A DNA stretch of 64,000 nucleotides from Oscarella lobularis (Eukaryota > Porifera > Homoscleromorpha > Homosclerophorida > Oscarellidae): NCBI RefSeq assembly GCF_947507565.1, contig NC_089194.1, forward strand, positions 1 through 64,000. The letters run 5' to 3'. The position numbers were made by a program, and so were the translations under genes. How positions within the stretch are numbered: the stretch's first letter is position 1; each line of letters starts with the position of its first letter. Under the pieces are notes generated by a model. The model was not told the DNA's origin. It ran no database searches and saw nothing but the letters and a program-made list of their open reading frames with translations. Below are positions 47,781 to 58,514 of this stretch, piece by piece.

Positions 47781-49190
47781 TTAACCTGGTGTTTGACAGC
47801 TGGGATTGATTCGATTAGAAATTTCTGGCGGTTGTTGTCCGGGGGGTTGCGTGTATACGGGGTTGTGACTTCAGTCATTTGTTTGAAACGACTCCATATG
47901 AGACAAAGGGGACGAAGGAGGACGGATTCGGCTGTCGCGAAGGGTAAGTTATGCATTCGCGTGTCATTTCGCACCGCACGTTCCGGTTCTGGGGCCCTAT
48001 TCGCCTTCGACGGATTTTACTACTACTTTCCTTCGTTCCCTTCGCGATTTTGAGAGTTTAAACTTCTCACGGTGAGGTTTGGAGCGTGTTCGGGGGTCCG
48101 TTAACGTTGCGCGTAGGAAACTGGGTGCCCGAAGGGGGAGAAGCGCGTTTTTCCACGATTTTCGCAGTCGCGAGCGTTTTATACTGCGCGGCTGGGTTTA
48201 AAACGGGGTCCTGTGTCTTTGTTCCGTTTGTGTCTATCCGAAGTAGTCGTTTTCTGTTTCTTGGGGAGGTTTTCTTAGTTCCATAGGTGGACGTGTACTT
48301 ATTTTTTATTTTTTATTTTTTAGTACTTTTTTAGGGGAAAGCATTTTCTTTGAACGAGGAGGTTTGGGACGTTTTATCGTTCATTGGAATTTTTCAAAGG
48401 TAATACCCTCGACAGAATTATTTATTCCTTTCGTTCGCATTGTGACAGTGTTATTCTAGAAACTCGTGGGGCTCATTCAAGGGGTTCAATCAGATAAGTG
48501 CCTCGTAGTTTTATGCGTTAATGGGAGCTTTTGAGTTTTTGTGTATTATATAGGAAGAAGTCGAGCGGCGATTAGCATAAGGTATCGGTTTCTTTTTAGT
48601 TTTTCGATTATTCTGTACTCTCGTTTTTATCTAGGGGAACTCACTTGGAAGGAAGAACAGAGGACAGAAGACACGCACAGGGAGGAAAAAGATCGACAGG
48701 GACAAAGGAAGGGCAAGTGGAGGAAGATTATCAACAGGTACGGAATTATTTTACATTTGTTTATCACACTTCATTTTTTTGTTTAGGAACTCACAATGGG
48801 ATAGGACGAGGATGTGAGAGACGGACAAGGGACACGCACAGGGAAGGAAAGGAATCGACACGGACAAGGGAAGTACAAGTGGAGGAAGGCTATCAACAAG
48901 TACGGAATTATTTTTGCATTTGTTTATCACACTTCATTTCTTCTATTTCTTTTATTTAGGAACACTCAATGGGATGGAACGACGATGCAGGAGAAGAACA
49001 AGGGCCACGCACAGGGAAAGGAAGGGATCAACTCGGATAAGGGAAGTACAAGTGGAAGAAGGCTATGACTTACATTTGTTTATCACACTTCATTTCCTTT
49101 ACTTCCTTTATTTAGGAACACTCAATGATGAATGGGATGGGACGACGATGCAGGAGACGGACAAGGGATAGGGGACCTCAGGGTTAGGAT
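47781..49190 (+). CDS. Candidate spliced gene with repeated exons (plus strand), hypothetical
   Basis: Proposed exons: the first ends at 47943 (GCGAAGG|GTAAGTT), a 28-nt micro-exon 48554-48581 (TATATAG|GAAGAAG...CATAAG|GTATCG), then a family of similar exons 48635-48737 (103 nt), 48787-48899 (113 nt), one from 48960 and one from 49116. Each of these follows a TTTAG or TCTAG acceptor, and the first two end at GTACGG donors. From the ATG at 47898 the frame stays open in phase across exon 1 (46 nt), the micro-exon and the 103-nt exon. This gives about 64 residues rich in Arg, Lys, Gly and Glu, then stops early in the next exon. No domain or signal peptide is recognised. A conserved alternative frame (VEEGYQQ) spans the repeated exons but does not join in phase. 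Coding status is open; splicing looks solid. Confidence 0.4.
48635..49170 (+). repeat. Tandem exon-intron duplications (about 152-173 bp units)
   Basis: Acceptor AGs at 48634, 48786, 48959 and 49115 precede similar purine-rich exons (GAACTCAC or GAACACTCAATG ... GTGGAGGAAGGCTATC). The introns are similar too (TTTGTTTATCACACTTCATTT). In the third unit about 28 bp including the GTACGG donor are deleted. The purine-rich exon text resembles the minus-strand modules at 44.3-44.7 kb. Confidence 0.75.
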
Positions 49191-49690
49191 CAGGGTGGAT
49201 CAGGGGTGGGAGTAGGGAGTAGGACGAACGGAACTCGCTTCCCGTTATAGCCGTATTTTATATACCTGGAGATTGGCATGTTTTGAAAGGTGTCATCAGC
49301 CTTCCTATTGTACTTCTTTGTCGTCCAGGGAATATTCGTTTTCTGTTAATTAATTACTGTTGGGATCATTGCATTATTATTTCTAATTGTTCGTTTTAGG
49401 CTCTTATCTCTATGTCATTGGTATGTCTAAGAGATATTGATTGATAGAAGGCAAGGAGCTGGGATTTTAAAAGGTACGTCAGCGCCACCATCAAAATTGA
49501 ATATATGTTTTCATTCATATGGCAACAGGTGACAAAGAAAAGAATTAGCAAAATGAAAAATGACTTTATGTGTCTTACTTTGCATTACGTAATAATTTTT
49601 TGATTAGCACTAGGCGCATAATACAATCACGCGCGCTCGCGTCGCACGTGCTCGCAGTAGTTAGACGCGAGAACAGCTAGGGTCGCACAA
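49191..49690. other. Unique sequence, nothing recognised
   Basis: Follows the repeated-exon gene and may include its 3' end. A CpG-rich patch with CACGTG lies near 49631-49690. No RNA gene was identified. Confidence 0.5.
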
Positions 49691-49706
49691 GGAGTCGAAA
49701 AGTAGG

Positions 49707-50250
49707 ATGAGTCATGTCAAATTTTATTTGAATAAAGTCCCGGATGTAGATACAAAAATTAAACAGAGTTTCCCCTCTCCTCCATCCACCCCCTCGCACC
49801 ACATGGGAGGCAAGGCCAGGTGGGCACCTGCTGTGAGTCAAAGGACTCGTGGGGTCACTCCATACTCCCCCGCGGAGGGTGAGCCCGTTTAACCTCCTGG
49901 CTCCGAGCCTTGGACTGTGAAAGTGGCAGCTGGGATGTCAGTCCACTCACAGGTGCAATTCCAAGGGGCGTCACTGATTTACCCGCCAGTGCTCTGCCTT
50001 ACGCGGGGAGGCAACTCTATAGCCTCTGCAGAGGTATGGCCTATTTATCGCTCTTGGCCACAGAGGGATGGCTGCGTCTGCCTCGTCGGATTGGAGGAAC
50101 AACTACACGGCAAACCAATTGACAAAGGGGAAAACAAAGAAAAGTACCTGGCGTCGGCCAAAGTCTCGAGTAGATAAACGTCCGGAACAACTAAAGACCT
50201 ATTTGTCGCTCTTGGCCACAGAGGAATTGCTAGCATGAAATATAAGGTCT
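49707..50250 (+). other. Unassigned region with short open frames and a 26-bp direct repeat
   Basis: Plus-strand frames of 61, 70 and 86 codons overlap one another; none resembles a known protein. CTATTT-TCGCTCTTGGCC and the following ACAGAGG occur at 50041-50066 and again at 50199-50224. Each copy is associated with a nearby GGAACAACTA, which points to a partial 158-bp tandem duplication or a degraded mobile element. Confidence 0.35.
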
Positions 50251-50252
50251 AT

Positions 50253-50283
50253 GAGTAATTTTATTAGAAATAGAAAATTACTC
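50253..50283. other. Perfect inverted repeat (10-bp arms)
   Basis: GAGTAATTTT and AAAATTACTC separated by 11 bp. It could form a hairpin, but the context gives no role. Confidence 0.6.
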
Positions 50284-50924
50284 AAGGGACTATGAGTAAA
50301 CTTGGGATACCTCTATAGTTATTACTCTAAGCCTAGTCCTTATGGAAGACGTTTCTCAACTGAAGTGATGTAACTACTTACCTCAACATCTGCATAGGGA
50401 TCCGGATGGTCTTTGACATAGCTACACGCCCGAAGGATATTCTGTCGCGTTTTCGCGGCCCCAAGGGCCCGCTTGAAACAAGGGAAGATACACCTAAAAA
50501 ATAAAAAACAATTTTATTTTTCGGTTGCTATGGCAACGATACTTTGGCTATCAACAACTCCGGGGTCAGAGAGACCAGATAAAAAATCTCGGCTCTATCC
50601 GACAAAGGGAAGGCACTTTGCCAACGTCGCAAAGATGTACAAAAAGCCAAAAAGTTTACGAGTAGAAATTTCACTCAAAAATTTGACCGACGGCCACCAA
50701 ACCCTTTCGTCCCTTGCGTACCACCCAATAGAAATCCTCTCCAGGAAAAATCGCGAACGAATTCCTTTAGAGGACGGAGAAAATCGAAAAACAATTTCGA
50801 ATTTTCTCGTTCGCGATCAAACGACTTAAAAATCGTGCCATTTCGCCACGAAACGTCGCACGACGACCGGACCGCGACCAATCGAATCGCCAACGACGAC
50901 TCTATAAGATTGGTTCAAAGCCAT
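50284..50924. other. Unique sequence with an X-box at 50524-50537
   Basis: Contains GTTGCTATGGCAAC (50524-50537), a near-ideal palindromic RFX X-box. Frames of 118 codons (plus) and 72 codons (minus) overlap and match nothing known. No repeat was seen. Confidence 0.4.
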
Positions 50925-51620
50925 GTCGAAATTCGCGAATTTTCGACATAAAAACGTGTCAAATAAACAAACACGCCTTCTCGCGTGCGTCGAAATCACC
51001 CCACCTTTGCGACGCCGTCGTTCCTCAACGACGCCACGTACGGCGACGAACGTACCATCGATCGAAACCCTATATCATCTAGTTTTCGATTTTCGATTCG
51101 CCGACGGCATACGATACGCCGTTTGTCGTGGAGCGAGCGCGAAAGTTAAGGGCCACGCCCCCTTTCGCACATCGAAATCGTCGCAAACGACACGAAATAC
51201 GCCACGGAATTCAGCTAAACGCTTCGTAACGTTGCGAAAACATGATTCCGCGTCAAAACGAAACGATTCCAGCGCATTTCGCAGGGCGCGTCGCACCTTG
51301 GCGACCAGACGCCTCGATTTCGATCGTTTCGCGCCATTGCGAACGGTCGAACGGGTTCTAAACTACTCAAGACTCACCTCTTTCACTCTTTTGACTTCGC
51401 TCAAGCTTCGAATCTGTCGTTTTGAGCCATTTTCCATTCATTCGTAACAAACGAGTCAAGCGCGCTAACGCACGCACGTGACTATGGTGGATTATATAAG
51501 TGACGTCAAAAAAAGTATTGAAAACCAAGATTTCAAACTATTTACAATCGATAATAGTGTAGCAGGGGTTTGCGAGGGGGTTCGAGGCAAAACGGTACAC
51601 GTTAAGCGTTAAACGAGCCC
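50925..51620 (-). other. Promoter / 5'-exon locus A (minus strand)
   Basis: Diverged homologue of 57745-58640: matching stretches include GACATAAAA at the inner end, the middle CGCCGTTTG-CGT-GAGC, and CGCGCTAAC near the promoter. On the minus strand there are TGACGTCA (51501-51508), a TATA-like ATTATATA (51491-51498) and CACGTGAC (51475-51482). Then come ATGs at 51441 and 51437 and a donor AAAGAG|GTGAGTCTT with the last exon base at 51378. Both ATG frames stay open to the donor (about 20 residues). The donor position is conserved in locus B. A 174-codon plus-strand frame overlaps the whole locus but is more likely a shadow. No product is recognised. Confidence 0.45.
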
Positions 51621-51784
51621 GAATTCCACTCGACGGCAGCTCTACACAGTCTGTTCGCTCTAACTCGGTTCGCTTTGTACCTAACCCGATCCCTACCTTC
51701 TAAACCTTCACCCCAGTATCTGTCCACGCGGTTCTCGCTTTCCACGTGTCCGTTGCGCCTGTTATGACGACTGGAACGGCGCGT
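51621..51784. other. Unique link, nothing recognised
   Basis: Non-repetitive sequence between locus A and the next palindrome array. A 78-codon minus-strand frame is present without features. Confidence 0.4.
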
Positions 51785-51880
51785 CGTTCGTATTCTCGAA
51801 AATTGTCCTAGGACAATTTTATAATTGTCCCAGAACAAATTGTCCCAAGGACAAATTGTCCCAAGGACAATTTTGAAAAG
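51785..51880. repeat. GGACAAATTGTCC palindrome array 3
   Basis: Four or so copies, several with the variant GGACAATTTT. It grades into A+T-rich dyads to the right. Confidence 0.85.
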
Positions 51881-51884
51881 ATCC

Positions 51885-51990
51885 TTTACTCATAATGAAG
51901 GTAGAACCTTCACTCCTAATGAAGGTACAGGGTTCTGCCGAGAATATTTTTAGTGTGGGAAGAAGGTATGGAAGGATAGATAAAATACGC
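51885..51990. repeat. Short GAAGGTAGAACCTTC repeats
   Basis: About two copies of the 24-bp dyad unit that forms a large array at 55095-55545, followed by about 60 bp of unassigned sequence. Confidence 0.75.
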
Positions 51991-52281
51991 AATTTTAAAA
52001 AAAGTTCGAGACAATTTTAAAAATCGTCAAAGACAATTTTAAAATGGTCCTAGGCAATTTAAAAAATTTCTTAAAACGATTTTTAAAATTGTCTTGGACC
52101 ATTTTTAAAACTGTTTTGGCGATTTTTAAATTTTTTAAATTGTCTCAGGACAATTTTAAAAATTGTCCCAAGACAATTTTAAAGGATTGTCTTGGAACAA
52201 TTTTTAAAATTGTCCTGAGACAATTTTAGACTTGTCTTGGGACAATTTTTAGAATTGTCTGGGGACAATCTTTAGAAATGT
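51991..52281. repeat. A+T-rich dyad array (GACAATTTTAAAAATTGTC type)
   Basis: Units of about 22-23 bp with the palindrome CAATTTT-AAAAATTG between GAC/GTC ends. It looks like a relative of GGACAAATTGTCC with an expanded A/T centre. Confidence 0.85.
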
Positions 52282-54918
52282 CTTGAGATCTACGAATCTA
52301 CGATCTACGAATCTACGATCTACAAATCTACAAATCTACGATCTATATTTACAATCTACAAATCTAACGATCTACAAATCTACAATCTACAAATCTACGA
52401 TCTACGAATCTACGATCTACGAATCTACAATCTACGAATCTAACGATCTACAAATCTACAATCTACAAATCTACGATCTACAAATCTACGATCTACGATC
52501 TACGAATCTACAATCTACAAATCTAAAAATCTACGATCTACGAATCTACGATCTACAATCTACAAATCTAACGATCTACAAATCTACAAATCTACAAATC
52601 TACAATCTACGATCTACAATCTACAAATCTACGATCTACAATCTATAATCTACAAATCTACGAATCTACGATCTACAAATCTACGATCTACAAATCTACA
52701 ATCTACAAATCGAAGCTACAAATCTACAAAATCGAAGCTACGAATCTACAAATCTACGAATCTACAAATCTACAAATCTACAAATCTACAAATCGAAGCT
52801 ACAAATCTACTACAAATCTACGATCTACGAATCTACGATCTACAAATGTACAAATCTACGATCTATATTTACAATCTACAAATCTAACGATCTACAAATC
52901 TACAATCTACAAATCTACGATCTACAAATCTACGATCTACGATCTACGAATCTACAATCTACAAATCTAAAAATCTACGATCTACGAATCTACGATATAC
53001 AATCTACAAATCTAACGATCTACAAATCTACAAATCTACAAATCTACTACAAATCTACGATCTACGAATCTACGATCTACGAATCTACGATCTACGAATC
53101 TACTATCTACAAATCTACAAATCTACGAATCTACAAATCTACAATCTACGAATCTACTATCTACAAATCTACAAATCTACGAATCTACAAATCTACAATC
53201 TACAAAACTACAAATCTACGAATCTACAAATCTACTAATCTACAATCTACAAATCTACGATCTACGAATCTACGATCTACGAATCTACGATCTACAAATG
53301 TACAAATCTACGATCTATATTTACAATCTACAAATCTAACGATCTACAAATCTACAATCTACAAATCTACGATCTACGAATCTACGATCTACGAATCTAC
53401 AATCTACGAATCTAACGATCTACAAATCTACAATCTACAAATCTACGATCTACAATCTACAAATCTAACGATCCACAAATCTACAAATCTACAAATCTAC
53501 AAATCTACAATCTACGATCTACAATCTACAAATCTACGATCTACAATCTATAATCTACAAATCTACGAATCTACGATCTACAAATCTACGATCTACAAAT
53601 CTACAATCTACAAATCGAAGCTACAAATCTACAAAATCGAAGCTACGAATCTACAAATCTACGAATCTACGATCTACAACTGTACAAATCTACGATCTAT
53701 ATTTACAATCTACAAATCTAACGATCTACAAATCTACAATCTACAAATCTACGATCTACGAATCTACGATCTACGAATCTACAATCTACGAATCTAACGA
53801 TCTACAAATCTACAATCTACAAATCTACGATCTACAAATCTACGATCTACGATCTACGAATCTACAATCTACAAATCTAAAAATCTACGATCTACAATCT
53901 ACAAATCTAACGATCTACAAATCTACAAATCTACAAATCTACAATCTACGATCTACAATCTAAAAATCTACGATCTACAATCTGTAATCTACAAATCTAC
54001 GAATCTATGATCTACAAATCTACGATCTACAAATCTACAATCTACAAATCGAAGCTACAAATCTACAAAATCGAAGCTACGAATCTACAAATCTACAAAT
54101 CTACAAATCTACAAATCGAAGCTACAAATCTACTACAAATCTACGATCTACGAATCTACAATCTACAAATCTAAAATCTACGAATTTACGATCTACAATC
54201 TACAAATCTAAAAATCTACAATCTATAATCTACAAATCTACGAATCTACGATCTACAAATCTACGATCTATAATCTACAAATCGAAGCTACAAATCTACG
54301 AATCTACAAATCTACAAATCTACAAATCTACAATTCTACAAATCGAAGCTACAAATCTACTACAAATCTACGATCTACGAATCTACAATCTACAAATCTA
54401 CAATCTACGACTTTACGATCTACAATCTACAAATCTAAAAATCTACAATCTATAATCTACAAATCTACGAATCTACGATCTACAAATCTACGATCTAAAA
54501 TCTACAAATCGAAGCTACAAATCTACGAATCTACAAATCTACAAATCTACAAATCTACAAATCTACAAATCTACTACAAATCTACGATCTACGAATCTAC
54601 GATCTACGAATCTACGATCTACGAATCTACTATCTACAAATCTACAAATCTACGAATCTACAAATCTACAATCTACGAATCTACTATCTACAAATCTACA
54701 AATCTACGAATCTACAAATCTACAATCTACAAAACTACAAATCTACGAATCTACAAATCTACTAATCTACAATCTACAAATCTACGATCTACGAATCTAC
54801 GATCTACGAATCTACAATCTACAAATCTACAAATCTACGATCTATGAATCTACGATCTACGAATCTACAATCTACGAATCTACAAATCTACAATCTACAA
54901 ATCTACAATCTACCTACC
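52282..54918. repeat. ATCTAC satellite, 2.6 kb
   Basis: A continuous run of AATCTACA, AATCTACG, ATCTACG and CTACAA words (7-8 bp steps), with occasional AATCGAAGCTAC and TCTATATTTACAATC variants. The latter mark higher-order copies at 52341, 52861, 53313 and 53695. A longer block recurs at offset 1527 (53101 versus 54628). A 121-codon frame at 52283-52648 is repeat-derived. Confidence 0.94.
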
Positions 54919-55094
54919 ATCTAATTTTTCTTGGGACAATTTTTAAAATTGTCTTGGACCATTTTAAAAATTGTCTTGGACGGTTGTTTTGGACGATGTA
55001 CCCGGATGTAATTATTGCAAGCTACGGGCTGTCATAACGTTATAGTAGTATGGGTCGGCGATAGGCGAGTAAGGGTCGGGGCCGACCCATGCCG
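54919..55094. other. Link with A+T dyads and GACCCATG repeats
   Basis: Two or three ACAATTTTTAAAATTGT dyads (to about 54985), then unique sequence, then GGGTCGG and GCCGACCCATG repeated near 55051-55101. Confidence 0.6.
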
Positions 55095-55545
55095 ACCCAT
55101 GTGGGCAGAACCCTGAAGGTAGAACTTTTACTCGTTGTGAATGTAGAACCTTCACTAGTAGTAAAGGTAGAACCTTTACTCGTTGTGGAGGTAGAGCCTT
55201 TACTCGTAGTGTAGATAGAACCTTCACTAATATAGAAGGTAAAACCTTCCCTTGTTGTGAAGGTATAACCTTCACTCATAGTGAAGGTAGAACTTTCACT
55301 CCTAGTGAAGGCAGAACCTTCCCTCGAAGTGAAGGTAGAATCATCACTCTTTGTGAAGGTAGAACCTTCACTCCTAATGAAGGTAAAACTTGTACTACTA
55401 ATGAAATTAGAACATTCACTACTAATGAATGATCTCTCCTAATGAAGGTAGAACCTTCACTCGTTGTGAAGGTAGAACTTTCACTCGCTGTGAAGGTACA
55501 ACATACACTCCTAGTGAAGGTAGAACTTTTACTTGTTGAGAATAA
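55095..55545. repeat. 24-bp GAAGGTAGAACCTTC dyad array
   Basis: About 18 units with the hairpin GTGAAGGT-AGA-ACCTTCAC and linkers CGTTGT, CCTAGT, CTAATG. Minus-strand frames of about 80 codons are repeat-derived. Confidence 0.92.
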
Positions 55546-55547
55546 AT

Positions 55548-55615
55548 ACAGAATTAATTCCGAATAAATGCCGCATTAATTCCGAATAAATGCCGCATTA
55601 ATTACGAATAAATTC
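55548..55615. repeat. 22-bp repeat (CCGAATAAATGCCGCATTAATT)
   Basis: Three tandem copies linking the 24-bp dyad array to the GGACAAATTGTCC array. The first and last are incomplete. Confidence 0.85.
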
Positions 55616-56343
55616 TCCCCAAGACAAATTGTCCCCAGGTAAAATTGTCCCAGGACAAATTGTCCCAGGACAAATTGTACCAAGGACAAATTGTCCCGGG
55701 ACAGATGTCCCCAGGAAAAATTGTCCCCAGGACAAATTGTCCCCAGGAAAAATTGTTCAGGACAAATTGTCCAAGGAAAAATTGTCCCAGGACAAATTGT
55801 CCCAGGAGAAATTGTCCCCAGGACAAATTGTCCCAGAACAAATTGTCCCCAGGACAAATTATCCTGGGGACAAATTGTCCCAGGACAAATTGTCCCCAGC
55901 ACAAATTGCCCCAGGATAAATTGTCCGAGGATAAAAGATTGTCCCAGGACAATTTGTCCAGGGGACAAATTGTCCGAGGACAAATTGTCCAGGGGACAAA
56001 TTGTCCCAGCACAAATTGTCCCAGGACAAATTGTCCCCAGGACCAATTGTCCCAGGACAAATTGTCCCCAGGACAAATTGTACCCAGGACAAATTGTCCC
56101 AGGACAAATTGTCCCAGGACAAATTGACCCCAGGACAAATTGTCCCAGAAAAAATTGTCCCCAAGACAAATTGTCGCAGGACAATTTGTCCTGGGGACAA
56201 AATGTCCCAGGACAAATTGTCCTGGGACAAATTGTCTCAGGACAAATTGTCCCACGACAAATTGTCCCAGGACAAATTGTCCCAGGACAAATTGTCCCAG
56301 GAGAAATTGTCCCCAGGACAAATTGTCCCAGAACAAATTCTCC
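55616..56343. repeat. GGACAAATTGTCC palindrome array 4
   Basis: About 48 copies with C/CC linkers, some flipped to GGACAATTTGTCC. The dyad explains why the plus and minus strands both carry similar stop-free frames of 160-256 codons. It ends GAACAAATTCTCCCAAAAATTACAG, a junction repeated near 59200. Confidence 0.95.
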
Positions 56344-56537
56344 CAAAAATTACAGCGAAATTACAGGGGGTTAGCAAACGGGTCTCTCCTGTAATAGATT
56401 ACAGTGAAATTACAGGGGGTTAGAGAAGGGGTCTCTCCTGTGATAAACTACAGCGAAATTACAGGGGCTACCCAACGGGTCTCTCCTGTAATAAATTACA
56501 GCGAAATTACAGGGGCTAGCCAACGGGTCTCTCCTGT
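56344..56537. repeat. 48-bp satellite, segment d
   Basis: About four copies of the CTGTAATAAATTACAG hairpin unit in the same orientation as at 13.6-18.1 kb, placed between two palindrome arrays. Confidence 0.93.
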
Positions 56538-56893
56538 GAGGACAAATTGACCCAGGAAAAATTGTCCGAGGACAAATTGTCCCCAGGACAAATTGTCCCA
56601 GGACAAATTGTCCAAGGACAAATTGTCCCCAGGATAAATTGTCCCCAAGACAAATTTTCCCAGGACAAATTGTCCTAGGACAAATTCTCCCATGACAAAT
56701 AGTCCCAGGACAAATTGTCCCCAGGACAAATTGTGCCAGGACAATTTGTCCTGGGGACAAATTGTGCAAGGACAATTTGTGCCAGGACAATTTGTCCCAG
56801 GACAAATTCTCCCCAGGAGAAATTCTCCCAGGACAAATTGTCCCTGGACAAATTGTCCCAGGACAATTTGTCCTGGGGACAATTGTCCCCAGG
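56538..56893. repeat. GGACAAATTGTCC palindrome array 5
   Basis: About 23 copies in both dyad orientations. Its right edge (GACAACTCTACCTACATC) is identical to that of array 1 at 38893. Confidence 0.94.
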
Positions 56894-57415
56894 ACAACTC
56901 TACCTACATCACATACCTTTGCCCCCTCGAGAGTCATCCTTCCTTCTGATTACCTTCCCTTTCTTTCCTCCCCTTCCCACACGCGTCCCTTGCTTATATC
57001 CTTCTTCTTTACATATATAAAGAAACAAATTAGAGACCCCTCAATAACTAAAACTCTACCTACATCACATACCTTTGCTCCATCCATAGCCATCGTTCCT
57101 TCTGATTGTTTTTCCTTCCTTTCCCTCCCCTCTCACTCGCGTCCCTTGCTTATATCCATCTTTCTTACGCTCTTACACATCTAAAGAAACGAATTAGAGA
57201 CCCCCCAATAACTAAAACTCTACCTACATCACATACCATCGATCCCTTGATATTCCTTCTCTTCCCTGCCTGCTTGTTTCTCTTCTCCCTCAGGCCCCAT
57301 CTCCTTGTCATTGTTCCTCCCATCCCTATGCCCCTAAGAAAACTAATTAGAAATATGTAACACAATTAGGAACCATTATATACCTATCAGTATTGACTCT
57401 GCCCTAACATTGCCC
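56894..57415 (-). other. Exon-module block 3 (minus strand)
   Basis: Same series as block 1 with one more module. Minus-strand order: micro-exon 57415-57384 (32 nt), exon 57333-57237 (97 nt), exon 57180-57073 (108 nt, TTTCTTTAG|ATGTG), and a third module about 57010-56917 whose acceptor has decayed (TTTATATATG) while AAAG|GTATGTG remains. Between modules lies the intron text GTATGTGATGTAGGTAGAG followed by TTTTAG. Promoter locus B lies upstream on the same strand. Copy number of modules (two here plus one decayed, three at 44 kb, two at 39 kb) varies between loci. Not recognisably protein coding. Confidence 0.45.
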
Positions 57416-57498
57416 CTATACACATTAACAAAGCCACACAACTCATAAACAATTGCACGGCACTTATCTGACATCCTCCAGAAACCCCCTGTTTACAA
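57416..57498. other. Unique link, near-identical at 39254-39340
   Basis: Same sequence as beside the left 20-bp array, with only a few differences. It indicates recent duplication of the cassette. Confidence 0.75.
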
Positions 57499-57690
57499 AA
57501 AGGGAGAAGGCAAAAGGCAAAGGGAGAAGGCAAAAGGCAAAGGGAAAAGGCAAAAGGCAAAGGGAGAAGGCAAAAGGCAAAGGGAAAAGGCAAAAGGCAA
57601 AGGGAGAAGGCAAAAGGCAAAGGAGAAAGCAAAAGGCAAAGGGAGAAGGCAAAAGGAAAAAGGAAAAGGGAAAAGGCAAAGGAGAAGGCA
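57499..57690. repeat. 20-bp purine-rich satellite, short copy
   Basis: About nine copies of GGCAAAGGGAGAAGGCAAAA, against about 239 at 39.3-44.1 kb. A 123-codon minus-strand frame (Leu/Pro/Phe-rich) runs through it but begins at TTG, not ATG. Confidence 0.95.
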
Positions 57691-58237
57691 CCGGCGCCAT
57701 TCGATTCGTCGTGGTCTGACAAATAAAACCTGGTACCACGTTTACCAATTTTCGCCAATTTTTGACATAAAATTAAGCGAAACCAACAATACGCCTAAGC
57801 GCGTACACAGTAAACGACACCACCTTAACCGTGCCGCCACTCCGCGACGCCGCGTCGTACGACGATAAGCGGCACTTCGATCGAGAGGGCATATGGTGCA
57901 GTTTACAAATTGCCGCCACTCGACGGCATCCGAGTCGCCGTTTGCCGTAGAGCACGTGCGAAAGAAAGGGAACACGCCCCCTTTTACGGACAAATTAATT
58001 CGGCAAAAACGACGCCAAAAGCGACGCTTCGCTTCGCAAAACGTTCTAAACCGTCTCGAATCCTTCGTTTCGAAGCCATTCGAAGCTCGCGCCACAACTT
58101 GGCGACGCGACGCGTTCGTACGCGCGCTCCGCGGGCGACGAACGCTCTAAAACTGCTTCGTAACTATCTACTACTTACATTTTGACGTCGCTCGGACCTT
58201 CGCATCGTAGAAAACGAGCCAGAAACAGTGTTTCTTC

Positions 58238-58482
58238 GTAGTGGCTATTGTTACGACAGTTCCGCATGCGCAGTTGTATGCACAGGGGACTTAGAGGCTT
58301 TTTGCGTCTGTTTTGACATCAAAAATTGTCGTTTTCTAAACAGACACTTGTGCAGTTAGTTAGAATGCCTTATTCTAAGGCATAAGATGCTGCAATCTCA
58401 AAAATTCGACTTGTTTTGGACCCTGTTATTCTATGCCGTAATCCTAATTTCTGTTACGACTGTCGTAACAATAGCCACTGCC
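58238..58482. mobile_element. MITE-like element, 245 bp
   Basis: Terminal inverted repeats with a perfect 20-bp core AGTGGCTATTGTTACGACAG (58240-58259, inverted at 58460-58479). Flanked by the direct repeat GTGTTTCTTC (58228-58237 and 58483-58492), a 10-bp target-site duplication. Locus A lacks the insertion. The interior has further dyads (ATGCCTTATTCTAAGGCAT) and no coding capacity. TSD length is compatible with Mutator-type or similar elements; the family is not assigned. Confidence 0.75.
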
Positions 58483-58514
58483 GTGTTTCTTCAAAAGGGG
58501 ACGCGCGCGCTAAC

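Noticed and set aside
49191-50470. tRNA, rRNA or other structured RNA genes in the unique islands
   Set aside because: No A/B-box pair, cloverleaf or rRNA-like sequence could be recognised by eye; a covariance-model search would be decisive.
50923-51447. 174-codon plus-strand open frame
   Set aside because: It overlaps the minus-strand promoter/5'-exon locus, whose splice donor is conserved in locus B. The frame is not conserved in B and has no recognisable family.
55576-56937. Open frames of 123-256 codons on both strands
   Set aside because: They run through the GGACAAATTGTCC palindrome, which reads similarly on both strands.
44236-57365. The CTCTACCTACATCACATACC repeats as a plain dispersed repeat
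   Set aside because: Read on the minus strand they are GTATGTG donors and short introns between similar exons, which explains both the conserved and the variable parts.
57387-57758. 123-codon frame ending in a tail shared with the 39.2-kb locus (SAVQLFM, ALLMCIGAML)
   Set aside because: No ATG start. The shared tail lies in DNA that is nearly identical because of recent duplication, so its conservation is not evidence of coding.
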